Origin: Rhizobium sp. Root483D2 | Lineage (GTDB): Bacteria; Pseudomonadota; Alphaproteobacteria; Rhizobiales; Rhizobiaceae | Assembly: GCF_001426685.1 (NCBI RefSeq) | Contig: NZ_LMFB01000001.1 | Span: forward strand, 55,823 to 119,822 | DNA: 64,000 bases | Direction of reading: 5' to 3' | Shown: piece by piece, positions 15,110 through 23,952 of the stretch | How positions within the stretch are numbered: the first letter of the stretch is position 1 | Layout: the number at the start of each line of letters is the position of its first letter | The notes under the pieces: model-generated | The model's database searches: none | What the model saw: the letters and a program-made list of their open reading frames with translations, nothing else | What the model was told of the DNA's origin: nothing | Position numbers and translations under genes: made by a program

Positions 15110-16731
15110 TGGGTGTTTCCTTCGTGGGAACCGTATTGCATGCCGCGCGGATGGCGGCGGGCGCGTCCGCGCCGCCAGACACCGTCATCGGCCATCATAT
15201 CGGTCAACAGCCCCTCGCGCAGGCCGCGATCGGCAACGCGCATGCGCTCCGACGGCCAGCGGCGGCGGATGGCTTCGAGAATGGCGCATCCGGCCAGAAC
15301 CAGATCGGCCCGGTCCGGCCCGATGCAGGGATTGGCGGCGCGCGCGGTGAAATCCCAGGACAACAGCCGCGCCTGCATCGCCGAAACCTCGTCGTCCGAC
15401 AGCCAGAGGCCATCGACCTTGCGGCGGTCGTAACGCGGCAGATCGAGATGCACGCCAGCCAAGGTCGTCACCGTTCCGGAGGTGCCGATCAGATGAAACC
15501 CGTTCTCGTCGCCGGGATTTTCCAGCGTTTGAATGGCCGGGCAATCGAAATTGGAGAGCATGCCCTGCACCTCGACCACCATTGCCTCGAAGCTTGCCGG
15601 CGAGACGTCCTGGCCGCCATGACGTTCCGACAGCGTGACGACGCCGACCGGCAGCGATGTCCAGTGGGTGATATGATTGGCAAGCCGGCTCGACCGGTTC
15701 TCGCCGATCTTGATGACGGCGATCTCGGAGGAGCCGCCGCCGATATCAAACAGAACCACCGATTTGGTTTCGCGCCCGACCAGCGACGAGCAGCCGGACA
15801 CGGCAAGCCGCGCCTCGGTCTCGCGGTTGATGATTTCAAGCTCCAGGCCGGTTTCAGCCAGAACCCGCTCCAGGAAGGCCTCGCCGTTTTCGGCAGCGCG
15901 CGCCGCCTCGGTCGCGATCAGCCGGGTCTTGCGGATCTCGCGGGTCTTCAGCTTGGCGGCGCAAACTTTCAACGCCTCGATCGAGCGGTCCATCGCATCC
16001 TGCGACAGGCGGCCGGACGCGCCGAGCCCTTCGCCGAGCCGGACGATGCGCGAAAAGGCATCGACGACGCGGAACTGGCCGGGACGGGTCGGCTGGGCAA
16101 TCAGCAGGCGGCAATTGTTGGTGCCGAGATCAAGCGCTGCATAAAGCGGGGAACCCGAATCGGCCCCATGGGAAAAGCCGTGACCATTGCCGCGCCGCTC
16201 CTGGCCGGCGTGATGGCCGCTATTGGCACTTGACCCCAACCCGGACGGCCGCTGCTCCTCAGAGCGCGCGACCGATGCGGCTTGTTGCTGCGGCGGCTGG
16301 CGTACCGGATCGCTGGCAGGGCGCGGCTTTTCACTGACTGCCAGCGGGCGGCCCTGCAAGCTACGGCGCTGCCTGTTCTTCTTGTTGCGCTTGCGGCTGG
16401 CATTTTCAGCCAATGCTGGCGCAACGGTCTTTGAACCATCGGCCTCAGTCGCTGAACTGGTGGCAACGGCAGGCTGGCCGGATTTGGAACGCCGCCTGCG
16501 TTTGCGTTTGCGCACCGGTTCTCCGGTCGCATCTGTCACTTCGGGACGCCGTGTTTCTCCGTTACCAACGGAGGAACTGGCATTCGCAGAGGCTGCGCGG
16601 GAGGGTTTTCCCCGCCTACGCTTGCCTTTGCCGGAACGAGGTACTGACTGCCCATCGTTGCGGTCTGCTGCCGACGCCCCGGAAACGGACGGCTGTTCGC
16701 CGTTGTCGGGGTCTCTCACGTGTCTGTCCAT
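15106..16731 (-). CDS. Ppx/GppA phosphatase with long basic N-terminal extension
   Basis: Exopolyphosphatase/pppGpp phosphohydrolase family, about 541 residues. The catalytic part begins near residue 195 with [16 protein letters not shown], the ASKHA phosphate-binding loop, and continues with [12 protein letters not shown] and FDIGGGSSE. The first 190 residues are low-complexity, rich in Arg, Lys, Ser and Ala, with runs such as [10 protein letters not shown]. They may bind polyphosphate or RNA, which is inference. The ATG at 16731 is used; the frame stays open to 16977, but that extension covers upstream DNA close to the tRNA-Gln gene. Whether it cleaves polyP or pppGpp cannot be told from sequence. 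Confidence 0.88.
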   Translation of the reverse strand: MDRHVRDPDNGEQPSVSGASAADRNDGQSVPRSGKGKRRRGKPSRAASANASSSVGNGETRRPEVTDATGEPVRKRKRRRRSKSGQPAVATSSATEADGSKTVAPALAENASRKRNKKNRQRRSLQGRPLAVSEKPRPASDPVRQPPQQQAASVARSEEQRPSGLGSSANSGHHAGQERRGNGHGFSHGADSGSPLYAALDLGTNNCRLLIAQPTRPGQFRVVDAFSRIVRLGEGLGASGRLSQDAMDRSIEALKVCAAKLKTREIRKTRLIATEAARAAENGEAFLERVLAETGLELEIINRETEARLAVSGCSSLVGRETKSVVLFDIGGGSSEIAVIKIGENRSSRLANHITHWTSLPVGVVTLSERHGGQDVSPASFEAMVVEVQGMLSNFDCPAIQTLENPGDENGFHLIGTSGTVTTLAGVHLDLPRYDRRKVDGLWLSDDEVSAMQARLLSWDFTARAANPCIGPDRADLVLAGCAILEAIRRRWPSERMRVADRGLREGLLTDMMADDGVWRRGRARRHPRGMQYGSHEGNTQ

Positions 16732-16984
16732 TGCGCCGCGCGGAACAATCGCCGCTCGAGGCGCTCTCTTGATTTTCGTTGGGTGGACTTTACCAGCGCC
16801 GTCCCAATTCGCCAAATTCTTTTTGCACAGCGTGCAGCGCCGGTTCACCGCGCCGCTTGCGATGCCGCGCGTGAAGAGTTTTTCCCCAACCTTGCCGATT
16901 TTTTCCCAAAATCTATTGCATCCCCCGATCTTTTGTTTATAAGCCCGCCTCACCGGCTGGGCACAAACATCGCCCACGCAGTTT

Positions 16985-17058
16985 TGGGGAATAGGTTAAC
17001 GGTAGACCCACGGACTCTGACTCCGTTAGTCCTGGTTCGAATCCAGGTTCCCCAGCCA
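16985..17058 (+). tRNA. tRNA-Gln (anticodon CTG)
   Basis: Cloverleaf with acceptor stem TGGGGAA/TTCCCCA, anticodon stem ACGGA/TCCGT around the loop CTCTGAC (anticodon CTG), T arm CCTGG-TTCGAAT-CCAGG, discriminator G and an encoded CCA (17056-17058). It borders an AT-richer segment that carries the HipA-like/DUF3037 pair. Confidence 0.95.
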
Positions 17059-17307
17059 AATTTCGCATCGTTCCTAAACACCTTTGGTTGCTCCAACCAC
17101 CTGACGGAAATTCTGGTCTGTCTGACAACACACGCACCTATTGACTTTTTTACTGACTTTTGAGCTTTCAACTCTGCGTCTAGTCCTTAGCGAACCGGTA
17201 ACACCGCAGACCCCGTTTCCACATTCCAGCAGTCTTTTGCCGCTCTTGGAGTCTATTTTCCAGTATGCTCTATAGGTGCATAGTGTTCATCATGCGCGTG
17301 TAGATCG

Positions 17308-18060
17308 ATGCCAATTGAAATTGAGGAAGTGTTACGGCGATCAGAACAGGGCGCGACGAAGCCATACATCTGCCGTGGTGCAGACGGAAAACTCTACTAC
17401 GTGAAGGGCAGGGATGCTGGATATGTATCCCTTGTGAAGGAATGGATTGCGGGAAGGCTAGCCCGTCATCTGCGCTTGCCCATCGCTCCCTTTGTTTTTG
17501 CTTTCGTGCCTGAAGAATTGTACGAGCTCGGACGTCACACCAACCGGGGCAGCCTGAATCTGAGTGGCTTGGGCTCGGGCATCTTGTTCGGATCGGAACA
17601 TATTCCGGAATCCAATGAACTGGCCTTTCTGAATATCGCCGCGATTTCCAACAATCTGAAGCGGGACATCGCCGCTTTCGACTGGTGGATCATGAATGGC
17701 GATCGCACGCTCACGGAGTCCGGAGGCAATCCCAATATCCTTTGGTCTGAGAGCAACAAATCGGCCGTGATCATTGACCATAACCTGGCCTTCGATCCTG
17801 AAGTAACGCTTCATTCACAGCTGTTAAGCCATGTTTTTTCAGGGTCGCTGGCGGAGATCTGCGATGAACCAACGCTGCAAGCGGGATATCGTTCGAGATT
17901 TGCTCAGGCGCTATCCGAGCTGACCAACATCCTTGGTGACATCCCACCCAGGTGGCACTATGTAGACGATTATGAGACGGTTGAAATTGTGCTTTCGACA
18001 GCTACCGTGAAAGCTGTTTTGCAAAGACATGAAATGCCGGATTTTTGGAAACGAACATGA
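17308..18060 (+). CDS. HipA-like kinase domain protein
   Basis: A 250-residue protein with a HipA-like kinase fold. Visible elements are the N-lobe lysine in KLYYVKG with the following Glu in VKEWIAG, catalytic Asp in WWIMNGDR, and the metal-binding Asp in VIIDHNLAF. It is much shorter than HipA (about 440 residues) and lacks the N-terminal HipA subdomain. Its stop overlaps the DUF3037 start by 4 bases (ATGA), so the two are one unit. Base composition is about 45-53% GC in lines I counted, against about 68% in a line of the next gene, suggesting transfer. Toxin or defence function is inference only. The ribosome site is poor; TAG lies in frame just upstream, so ATG 17308 is the first usable ATG. 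Confidence 0.75.
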   Translation: MPIEIEEVLRRSEQGATKPYICRGADGKLYYVKGRDAGYVSLVKEWIAGRLARHLRLPIAPFVFAFVPEELYELGRHTNRGSLNLSGLGSGILFGSEHIPESNELAFLNIAAISNNLKRDIAAFDWWIMNGDRTLTESGGNPNILWSESNKSAVIIDHNLAFDPEVTLHSQLLSHVFSGSLAEICDEPTLQAGYRSRFAQALSELTNILGDIPPRWHYVDDYETVEIVLSTATVKAVLQRHEMPDFWKRT

Positions 18061-18890
18061 ACAAGCATGCTGTAAGCTATGCGATAATCCGTTTCCAACC
18101 GCATGTTGAGACGGAAGAGTTCGCCAACATCGGGATTGTCCTCGTCGCACCGAGGATGGGCTATCTTGACTTCAGATTGGAAATGAGACGCCACGGGCGA
18201 GTGACAGATTTTTTTGATAGCTTGGAGCCAACAGCTATCCGAGCGATCCTCGGAAACTACCATTCGGAGCTAAAGCGCGTCCGAGATCTTGCTGGTCACG
18301 CGGGCGATGGCCAAACTCGGTTTGAGTTCGACCTTACCGACAATGCAGAACACCTGTTTCAAGCTCTGACGAAAGATCGTGAGGGCATTATACGTTTCAG
18401 CGACGTCCGTTTCGCGATGACCGACAACCCCAAGGACAAGCTCGAAGAGCTGTTTGAATACTATGTCAGACGAAATTTTTCGAGCCCCCTCTATCGCGAG
18501 GGGCTCTTGGAACAACATGTCCGGTCGGTTCTCAAGCTGCAAGAGATCAACAAGAATTTCAAGCGGCGAACATTCAATGACGGCGTCTATTCCGCGACAT
18601 TTCCGTTCGTCGAGATTGTTGACGACAGGGCTGTGAAAATTCTGAAGCCCATCTATCTGGGGCAGAATGATCCGACGCGCATACTCGATCACGGAAACAA
18701 ATGGCTCTTCACGATCAACAGGCTGAAGCCGCTTCTCCCCCGCAACGTTGTTTTTGCTGTCGAGGGGCCGGCTGAGAAGGCTGCCCAGCAGCGGGCTTTT
18801 CAAGAGACACTCAATCTGTTCAAGGCTAGCAATATTCAGGTTGTGGACGCCACAAACAGAAACGAATTGATCCACGCTGCCGAAGCATGA
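18057..18890 (+). CDS. DUF3037 domain protein, partner of the HipA-like kinase
   Basis: A 277-residue soluble protein without signal peptide or membrane segment. The start ...YAIIRFQPHVETEEFANIGIVLVAP is typical of DUF3037 proteins, whose function is unknown. The 4-base ATGA overlap with the kinase gene favours ATG 18057 over the in-frame 18045. HipA-like kinase and DUF3037 genes are known to occur side by side in many bacteria, so they probably act together, for example as kinase and antidote or substrate. No helix-turn-helix antitoxin of HipB type is present. Confidence 0.75.
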   Translation: MNKHAVSYAIIRFQPHVETEEFANIGIVLVAPRMGYLDFRLEMRRHGRVTDFFDSLEPTAIRAILGNYHSELKRVRDLAGHAGDGQTRFEFDLTDNAEHLFQALTKDREGIIRFSDVRFAMTDNPKDKLEELFEYYVRRNFSSPLYREGLLEQHVRSVLKLQEINKNFKRRTFNDGVYSATFPFVEIVDDRAVKILKPIYLGQNDPTRILDHGNKWLFTINRLKPLLPRNVVFAVEGPAEKAAQQRAFQETLNLFKASNIQVVDATNRNELIHAAEA

Positions 18891-19280
18891 CGGCAGCCAA
18901 ACTTTTCTGATAACACCAATATCGAACACCGCCCGCCGCAGCCCTCCGCGCGCGCATCGCCTCCCCTCATCAAAATCAGGCTTTCAATCCGCTGCGAAAT
19001 CTGCGAAAGGCCTGTCGTCCGCAAGGACGGGGCGCGGCTGCTATTAGATTTAGAATAGGGCCGGGCGGGCAGATTGACGTCTCTCTCGCTGCTGCGAAAA
19101 AACGTGGCCGTCCGATTATATCGGGCATCGCTCGTGTGTGATGATGTCCAGGCGTTGAATATTCATTTGATTTTCTGAGATCTGTCGATTTTTCCCAGCC
19201 GTGCTTGCGTCTGTGGTTGATCCGCTCCGCGCAAGCAAGGGGCGTTATTCATCGCATTGCGGATAGCTGGATGAGTGGAT
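18891..19280. other. Intergenic region after the HipA-like/DUF3037 pair
   Basis: I see no gene, tRNA or clear terminator here. It contains no recognisable duplicate of the tRNA-Gln 3' end, so no attachment-site repeat is visible. Confidence 0.5.
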
Positions 19281-21200
19281 ATGGACGGACAGGCGGTTGC
19301 GGCGGCGGGCGTTGCCTTTGGGCGGGGGGACTATCTCGGTGTTCTTTCGCTTCTGAGCCCCTGGCTGGGAACTTCGACGGATGCGGCTCCGCTTGTGCTT
19401 TTGGGGGATGCTCTTGCGCATCTCGGTCTTCCGGGCGAGGCCGCGCAGGTCTTTGAGCGGGCGGCGGCTTGTCCCGGTGCAGACGTCAGTGCTTCCCTCG
19501 GCCGCGCCACGGCGCTTTATGTCGAGGCTGGCGATGACGACCGGGCGCAGTTGATCGGCATCAAGCTTCTGGACGTGATGCCTGGTGATACTTCCCTTGC
19601 CTATCATCTGGCTTTGTCGTTCCGGCGCACCGGCGACACCGGGCTTGTCCATCTGCTCGTCGAGAGCCTTGCCAAGAGCGGCGATGCCGATCATCTGAAG
19701 CTGGCCGGCGAGATTTTAAGCGGCAGCGAGCGCAATCCTCTGGCGCTGACGGTGTTTCGCAAGCTTGCGGCGCTTTTTCCCGATGATCCCTATACGCAGT
19801 TCAAGTTCATGTCGGTGGCGCGCGATTTCTGCGATTTTGCGGCGATCGAGACGCTCGAGCAGGCAGATGCCGTTCGATCGGCGAGTGGCGACCTGTCTTT
19901 CCTTGCGGGCGAAACGGCCTATTCGAACCTTCTGCACTGTGGCGATGAGCGGCTCAACCGGCTGGCGGCGAACAATCCCGGCCTGACGATCCCCTCGCCC
20001 GGCCATAGCCGCCTGAGGCGGATGCGCCAGCATGCGTGGGGCGAGCGGATCCGCCTTGGCTATCTCTCCAGCGATTTCTGGAGCGGACATGCGACGATGC
20101 GTCTTTTGCAGAGCGTGCTGGAGGCCCATGACAAAAGCCGTTTCGACGTGACGCTGTTTTGCTATACGCCGGAGCATCACGCAGCCTCGGACGCCAACCG
20201 CTCGAAATGGGGGGAGATCGTTACCCTGCACGGTAAAAGCGACGCAGAGGCGGCCGATATCATCCGCCGGCACGATATCGACGTCCTCGTCGATCTCAAA
20301 GGCCATACCGGCGGTTCCCGGTCCAACATTCTCAACCAGATGGTAGCGCCGGTTCAGGTGGCCTGGCTTGGTTTTCCCGGCAGCGCCATGCATGTCGATT
20401 GCGATTATATTATCGGCGACCGGATCGTGCTGCCAGCAAGCGCCCGGCAGAATTACCACGAGAAATTCTGCCTGCTGCCGGAAAGCTACCAACCGAACGA
20501 CCCGGTGCATCGCGCCCTCCCAGACGCCACGGACCGGGGCGCGCTCGGCCTGCCGTCAGACCGTTTCGTTTTTGCCGCCTTCAATGCGGGCCGCAAGATT
20601 TCGCTTGCAGCGCTCGATCGCTGGGCGCAGATCCTGCACCGTTGCGATCATTCGGTTCTCTGGATGATGATTGATGGCGACCTGGCCCGCAGCAATATGC
20701 TTGCGGCTTTCGGCAAGCGCGGGGTGAGCGCGGACAAACTCATCTTTGCATCCGCAACCGGGTACGAGGCTCATATTGCCCGGTTGCAGGCGGCCGATCT
20801 CGGGCTTGATACATTCCCCTATAATGGCCACACGACCACTTCGGACAAGCTCTGGGCGGGCCTGCCGGTGATTTCGGTAAAGGGCAGCAATTTTGCCTCA
20901 CGAGTATCCGAAAGCCTTTTGGGTGCACTGGGCCTGCCGCAGCTGGTGGCCGGGACGCCGGAGGCGTTTGTCGAAATGGCGGTGCAACTCGCGCACAATC
21001 CCGGCGAAATTGCCCGCCTGAAGCAGGAAATCTTACGAAACCGGTTCGTATCGCCGCTGTTTGATGCCGAGCGGTTCTGCCGCCATCTGGAACAGGGTCT
21101 GTCTATTATGGTGGACCGCGGCCGGGCGAAGCTGCCGCCCGAGCATTTCGAGGTGCCTGCCCTGCCGGTTCGCGCTCACCCGTTTTCGAGCCGGACATAA
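19281..21200 (+). CDS. TPR/GT41 O-GlcNAc transferase-like glycosyltransferase
   Basis: A 639-residue two-part protein. Residues about 1-230 are TPR-like helical repeats (LLGDALAHLGLPGEAAQVFERA). The rest is a GT41 (SPINDLY/OGT C-terminal) domain, with LGYLSSDFWSGH, DVLVDLKGHTGG, VQVAWLGFPGS and DTFPYNGHTTTSDKLWAGLPV, the usual donor-binding and catalytic blocks. It would add a sugar, by homology N-acetylglucosamine, to protein Ser/Thr. Caulobacter FlmG is a similar flagellin glycosyltransferase, but no flagellar genes are in this window. The start could be the GTG 6 bases earlier. Confidence 0.88.
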   Translation: MDGQAVAAAGVAFGRGDYLGVLSLLSPWLGTSTDAAPLVLLGDALAHLGLPGEAAQVFERAAACPGADVSASLGRATALYVEAGDDDRAQLIGIKLLDVMPGDTSLAYHLALSFRRTGDTGLVHLLVESLAKSGDADHLKLAGEILSGSERNPLALTVFRKLAALFPDDPYTQFKFMSVARDFCDFAAIETLEQADAVRSASGDLSFLAGETAYSNLLHCGDERLNRLAANNPGLTIPSPGHSRLRRMRQHAWGERIRLGYLSSDFWSGHATMRLLQSVLEAHDKSRFDVTLFCYTPEHHAASDANRSKWGEIVTLHGKSDAEAADIIRRHDIDVLVDLKGHTGGSRSNILNQMVAPVQVAWLGFPGSAMHVDCDYIIGDRIVLPASARQNYHEKFCLLPESYQPNDPVHRALPDATDRGALGLPSDRFVFAAFNAGRKISLAALDRWAQILHRCDHSVLWMMIDGDLARSNMLAAFGKRGVSADKLIFASATGYEAHIARLQAADLGLDTFPYNGHTTTSDKLWAGLPVISVKGSNFASRVSESLLGALGLPQLVAGTPEAFVEMAVQLAHNPGEIARLKQEILRNRFVSPLFDAERFCRHLEQGLSIMVDRGRAKLPPEHFEVPALPVRAHPFSSRT

Positions 21201-21403
21201 CGTCATCCCAAGTTGCGGATGCGCTTCAGCGTTTTTGTGGATGCCGGACTGATTGCCGGTATAGCGGCACGGCAATCGATGCTAAGGATCGCAGCCATGC
21301 TGCGCGCGTGTCTTTCACGACTGCCGCAATCCAACAATCGCTATGGACCTTGTGGCAACGCCTGTACTGTCCGTGCCCGCGAAAAATACTTGAAAGGGCC
21401 ATC

Positions 21404-21637
21404 ATGGCCGAGAAATTCATTGTCATTCCATATAAGAAGACGCGCGGCGGACTGGCCCCGGGAGAGATGCGCCAGGCATCCAATGCGGCCAGTGCGGAAA
21501 AGATTGCCGCAGCCATGGCCGACCGGTTCATCGGGGTCGCAGCCTATGCCGTGGAAGTCGATGAGGAGAGCGGCGATATGACCAGCCCGCGTCTTCTCGT
21601 GCAATTCGGGGATATTGCCGAGTTGCCGTCGCCCTGA
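21404..21637 (+). CDS. Conserved small hypothetical protein
   Basis: A 77-residue soluble protein beginning MAEKFIVIPYKKTRGGL. It contains a helical Ala-rich middle (MRQASNAASAEKIAAAM) and an acidic beta-like end (EVDEESGDMTSPRLLVQFGD). GAAAGG lies 8 bases before ATG 21404. The family is not recognised beyond resemblance to small rhizobial hypothetical proteins. No GSR promoter was found in front of it. Confidence 0.65.
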   Translation: MAEKFIVIPYKKTRGGLAPGEMRQASNAASAEKIAAAMADRFIGVAAYAVEVDEESGDMTSPRLLVQFGDIAELPSP

Positions 21638-21736
21638 TTTGAGGCGCATAAGGCACGTTTTCGGCATGTTTTGAGCGTAAAAAGCCGCTTTTTTTCGGCA
21701 ATTTGGCTGGTTTTGCCTGTTTACAGGTCTTTTCAA

Positions 21737-21761
21737 GGAACATTCGTCTCGCGGCAACGTT
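21737..21761 (+). promoter_or_regulatory. EcfG-type promoter
   Basis: GGAAC (21737-21741), N16, CGTT (21758-21761), exact. The -10 lies 65 bases before ATG 21826 in non-coding DNA. Confidence 0.75.
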
Positions 21762-21825
21762 TATGTGGCAGTTGCCTTCAACGTTTGCTGGCACAGGCAC
21801 CATTTCTCGAAAGGATATGTCCGCC

Positions 21826-22320
21826 ATGAATCAACGTTTTGACCCCAGTGAAAACCGCAACGTGAATCCTGCAGCATGGCCGGCCGATCAGGCAGGTCCG
21901 CGTATCGATCCGGTGACAGGCGCGCCGGTGAACGATCCGTTGGCCAACCAGCGGCGGCCGGAAGAGCTTGAACCCCGCTCCGGACGCTCCAAGTGGCCGG
22001 TGCTGATCATCCTGCTCGCAGGTCTGGTTCTGGCGCTTCTTGTCTGGCTGCCGGCAGAATTGTCGACCGACCAGACAACCGGCACCGCAACACCGCCGCC
22101 GGCAACGACGGACCAGATGGCACCGGCTGATACGGCAACGCCGCCGGCCGATACGAGTGCAACGCCGGCAACACCCGGTACTGCAACCACTCCGGATACG
22201 AGCGCGACCCCGAACGCGATGCCTATGACCCCGGATACCCAGACGCCGGCCACCGGGACTGATACGCAGACTCCGGCTACGGGCACTGCCCCGGCAACCG
22301 GTACGGCTCCGCAGAACTAA
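21826..22320 (+). CDS. Single-pass membrane protein with Thr/Pro/Ala-rich tail
   Basis: A 164-residue protein: a polar N-terminus, one transmembrane helix at about residues 57-79 (WPVLIILLAGLVLALLVWL), and an extracytoplasmic tail of about 85 residues made of imperfect ATPPADTSATP and TQTPATGT repeats. The tail is likely disordered and may span the periplasm. An in-frame ATG at 21817 is possible, but the Shine-Dalgarno AAAGGA suits 21826 better. It is preceded by an exact GSR promoter and followed by a strong terminator, so it is monocistronic. Confidence 0.75.
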   Translation: MNQRFDPSENRNVNPAAWPADQAGPRIDPVTGAPVNDPLANQRRPEELEPRSGRSKWPVLIILLAGLVLALLVWLPAELSTDQTTGTATPPPATTDQMAPADTATPPADTSATPATPGTATTPDTSATPNAMPMTPDTQTPATGTDTQTPATGTAPATGTAPQN

Positions 22321-22343
22321 CATCTGTGGAGGGTTGATATGGA

Positions 22344-22377
22344 TGGCGGAGCTGCAGATGCAGCTCCGCCATTTTTT
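22344..22377 (+). terminator. Strong intrinsic terminator
   Basis: Perfect 12-bp arms TGGCGGAGCTGC/GCAGCTCCGCCA with a 4-nt loop, then TTTTTT, directly after the Thr/Pro-rich membrane protein gene. Confidence 0.93.
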
Positions 22378-22415
22378 GTGCCGCGCTCCGCAATTGCTTT
22401 CAGCGCCCATCCAAT

Positions 22416-22440
22416 TGAACCAAATGTCACGCCAGCCGTT
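22416..22440 (+). promoter_or_regulatory. Probable EcfG-type promoter, one mismatch
   Basis: TGAAC (22416-22420), N16, CGTT (22437-22440): one base off the GGAAC consensus. It is placed 35 bases before the BON gene ATG and just after a terminator, where a promoter is needed. Confidence 0.45.
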
Positions 22441-22474
22441 TCCCTCTCGGTTCCATGACAACGAGGACACGACC

Positions 22475-22969
22475 ATGACCGACAAGACACCGAAGCCCAC
22501 CGGACGCGAAGACGATTACCGCGATTATGAGGAACGGGACGTCGAGGAGGGCTGGCCCTATGCCGATGCCACGCCGGGATCAGAGACCAAAGTCGGCAAC
22601 GGCTCCTATGGCGCGGGTGAAGAGAATTTCGATGAAGCCGGAAATCCTGGATTCCAGCGCAGCGACGAAACGGTGATCGAAAGCAAAAACGGGCCGGACC
22701 TGTTTGGCGACGAAACCGAGGCCGATGTGGACGATGACGCGCTGGAAGATGTGATTGCCAATGTGCTCGAAGACAGCGACATTGAAACGGCGTCTGTGGA
22801 AATCAAGGCGCGCCGGGGTTCGGTGTGGCTGAAGGGTGCGGTTGATACGGCGCAGGAGCGGCGCAAGATCGAATTGCTGATTTATGCGGTGCCCGGTGTC
22901 GTCAGCATTCGCAACGATCTGGAAGCAAGCGGCGTCGATGGCGGGATCCCGGCGGATTGGAACGAGTAA
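22475..22969 (+). CDS. BON domain protein
   Basis: A 164-residue acidic protein. Residues 1-95 are polar and acidic (DDYRDYEERDVEEGWPYAD). The C-terminal BON domain (about 85-150) contains the typical IKARRGSVWLKGAVDTAQERRKIELLIYAVPGVVSIRNDL. BON domains bind phospholipid or envelope components and often occur in osmotic-stress proteins such as OsmY. No signal peptide is seen, so it may act on the cytoplasmic face. GAGGA precedes ATG 22475 by 8 bases. It heads a probable operon with the TIGR02587 and TIGR02588 genes. Confidence 0.8.
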   Translation: MTDKTPKPTGREDDYRDYEERDVEEGWPYADATPGSETKVGNGSYGAGEENFDEAGNPGFQRSDETVIESKNGPDLFGDETEADVDDDALEDVIANVLEDSDIETASVEIKARRGSVWLKGAVDTAQERRKIELLIYAVPGVVSIRNDLEASGVDGGIPADWNE

Positions 22970-23025
22970 GCACAGGGTTGCATCACAATGAGGGATTGTG
23001 AGCTTCGTTGACGTGAGGGGATTTG

Positions 23026-23943
23026 ATGCAGAAGGCGGGGACGGGCGCGGCCGGAAGAAAAAAGATTTCCGGCCGGCCGGATAACACACAGACCGATGAC
23101 AAGGCGACGGCTGACAGCGCCAACGCCGAGAAGGCAACCGCCGCGAAATTTGCGGTTGGGGTTGGCCGTGGAATCGGCGGTGCGCTGCTGTTTGCATTGC
23201 CGATGCAGATGACCATGGAAATGTGGGCACTCGGCTTTACCATGGACCGCTGGCGGCTGGTTCTGCTTCTCGTTCTCACCATTCCGCTGTTGATCGGCAT
23301 TTCCCACCGGATCGGCTTTGAAGAGACGTTTTCCTGGAAGACGGCGATCCGCGACGCGATGATCGCGTTCGGGATCGGCATCTTTACCAGCGCGGTGACG
23401 CTGTGCCTGTTCAAGCTTCTGATGGCAGAGATGCCAGCGCAGGAGATTACCGGCAAGATTGCGGTCCAGGCCATTCCGGCCAGCATCGGCGCGCTTCTGG
23501 GGCGCAGTCAGCTGGGCAGCGGCAAGGATGACACCGAGGGCGATCAGAAGGACAGCTATGGCAGCGAGCTCTTCATGATGGCGGTCGGCGCACTGTTCCT
23601 CAATCTCAACATGGCGCCGACGGAAGAGATGATCCTGATTTCCTACAAGATGACGCCATGGCATGCCTTAGCAACCATCGTCCTATCCATCACGCTCATG
23701 CATGCCTTTGTCTACGCGGTGTCCTTCAAGGGCGGCCATGAGCTGTCGGCCGATACGCCGTGGTGGCATGCGTTTGTCCGCTTCACCCTGCCCGGCTATG
23801 TGATTGCCCTGCTGATCAGCCTCTACGCGCTCTGGAGTTTCGAGCGGCTGGACGGCGGATCGTTCACGCCGGCGATGATGGCGATGATCGTGCTTGCCTT
23901 TCCCGGCGCCATCGGCGCGGCTGCCGCGCGGCTCATTTTATGA
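23026..23943 (+). CDS. TIGR02587 family integral membrane protein
   Basis: A 305-residue polytopic membrane protein with about 7-8 helices after a 40-residue basic soluble N-terminus. The conserved stretch NLNMAPTEEMILISYKMTPWHAL and the matching partner gene place it in the TIGR02587 family, function unknown. ATG 23026 follows GAGGGG. It ends 9 bases before the TIGR02588 gene; the two families are known as neighbours and are probably subunits of one membrane complex (inference). Confidence 0.8.
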   Translation: MQKAGTGAAGRKKISGRPDNTQTDDKATADSANAEKATAAKFAVGVGRGIGGALLFALPMQMTMEMWALGFTMDRWRLVLLLVLTIPLLIGISHRIGFEETFSWKTAIRDAMIAFGIGIFTSAVTLCLFKLLMAEMPAQEITGKIAVQAIPASIGALLGRSQLGSGKDDTEGDQKDSYGSELFMMAVGALFLNLNMAPTEEMILISYKMTPWHALATIVLSITLMHAFVYAVSFKGGHELSADTPWWHAFVRFTLPGYVIALLISLYALWSFERLDGGSFTPAMMAMIVLAFPGAIGAAAARLIL

Positions 23944-23952
23944 GGAACCACC

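Noticed and set aside
18836-19024. A 62-codon minus-strand frame after the DUF3037 gene
   Set aside because: Overlaps the DUF3037 3' end, lacks a ribosome site and shows no family features.
16985-19280. Genomic island with duplicated attachment site at the tRNA-Gln
   Set aside because: I searched by eye for a second copy of the tRNA 3' end up to 19280 and found none, and there is no integrase gene. Transfer is suggested only by composition.
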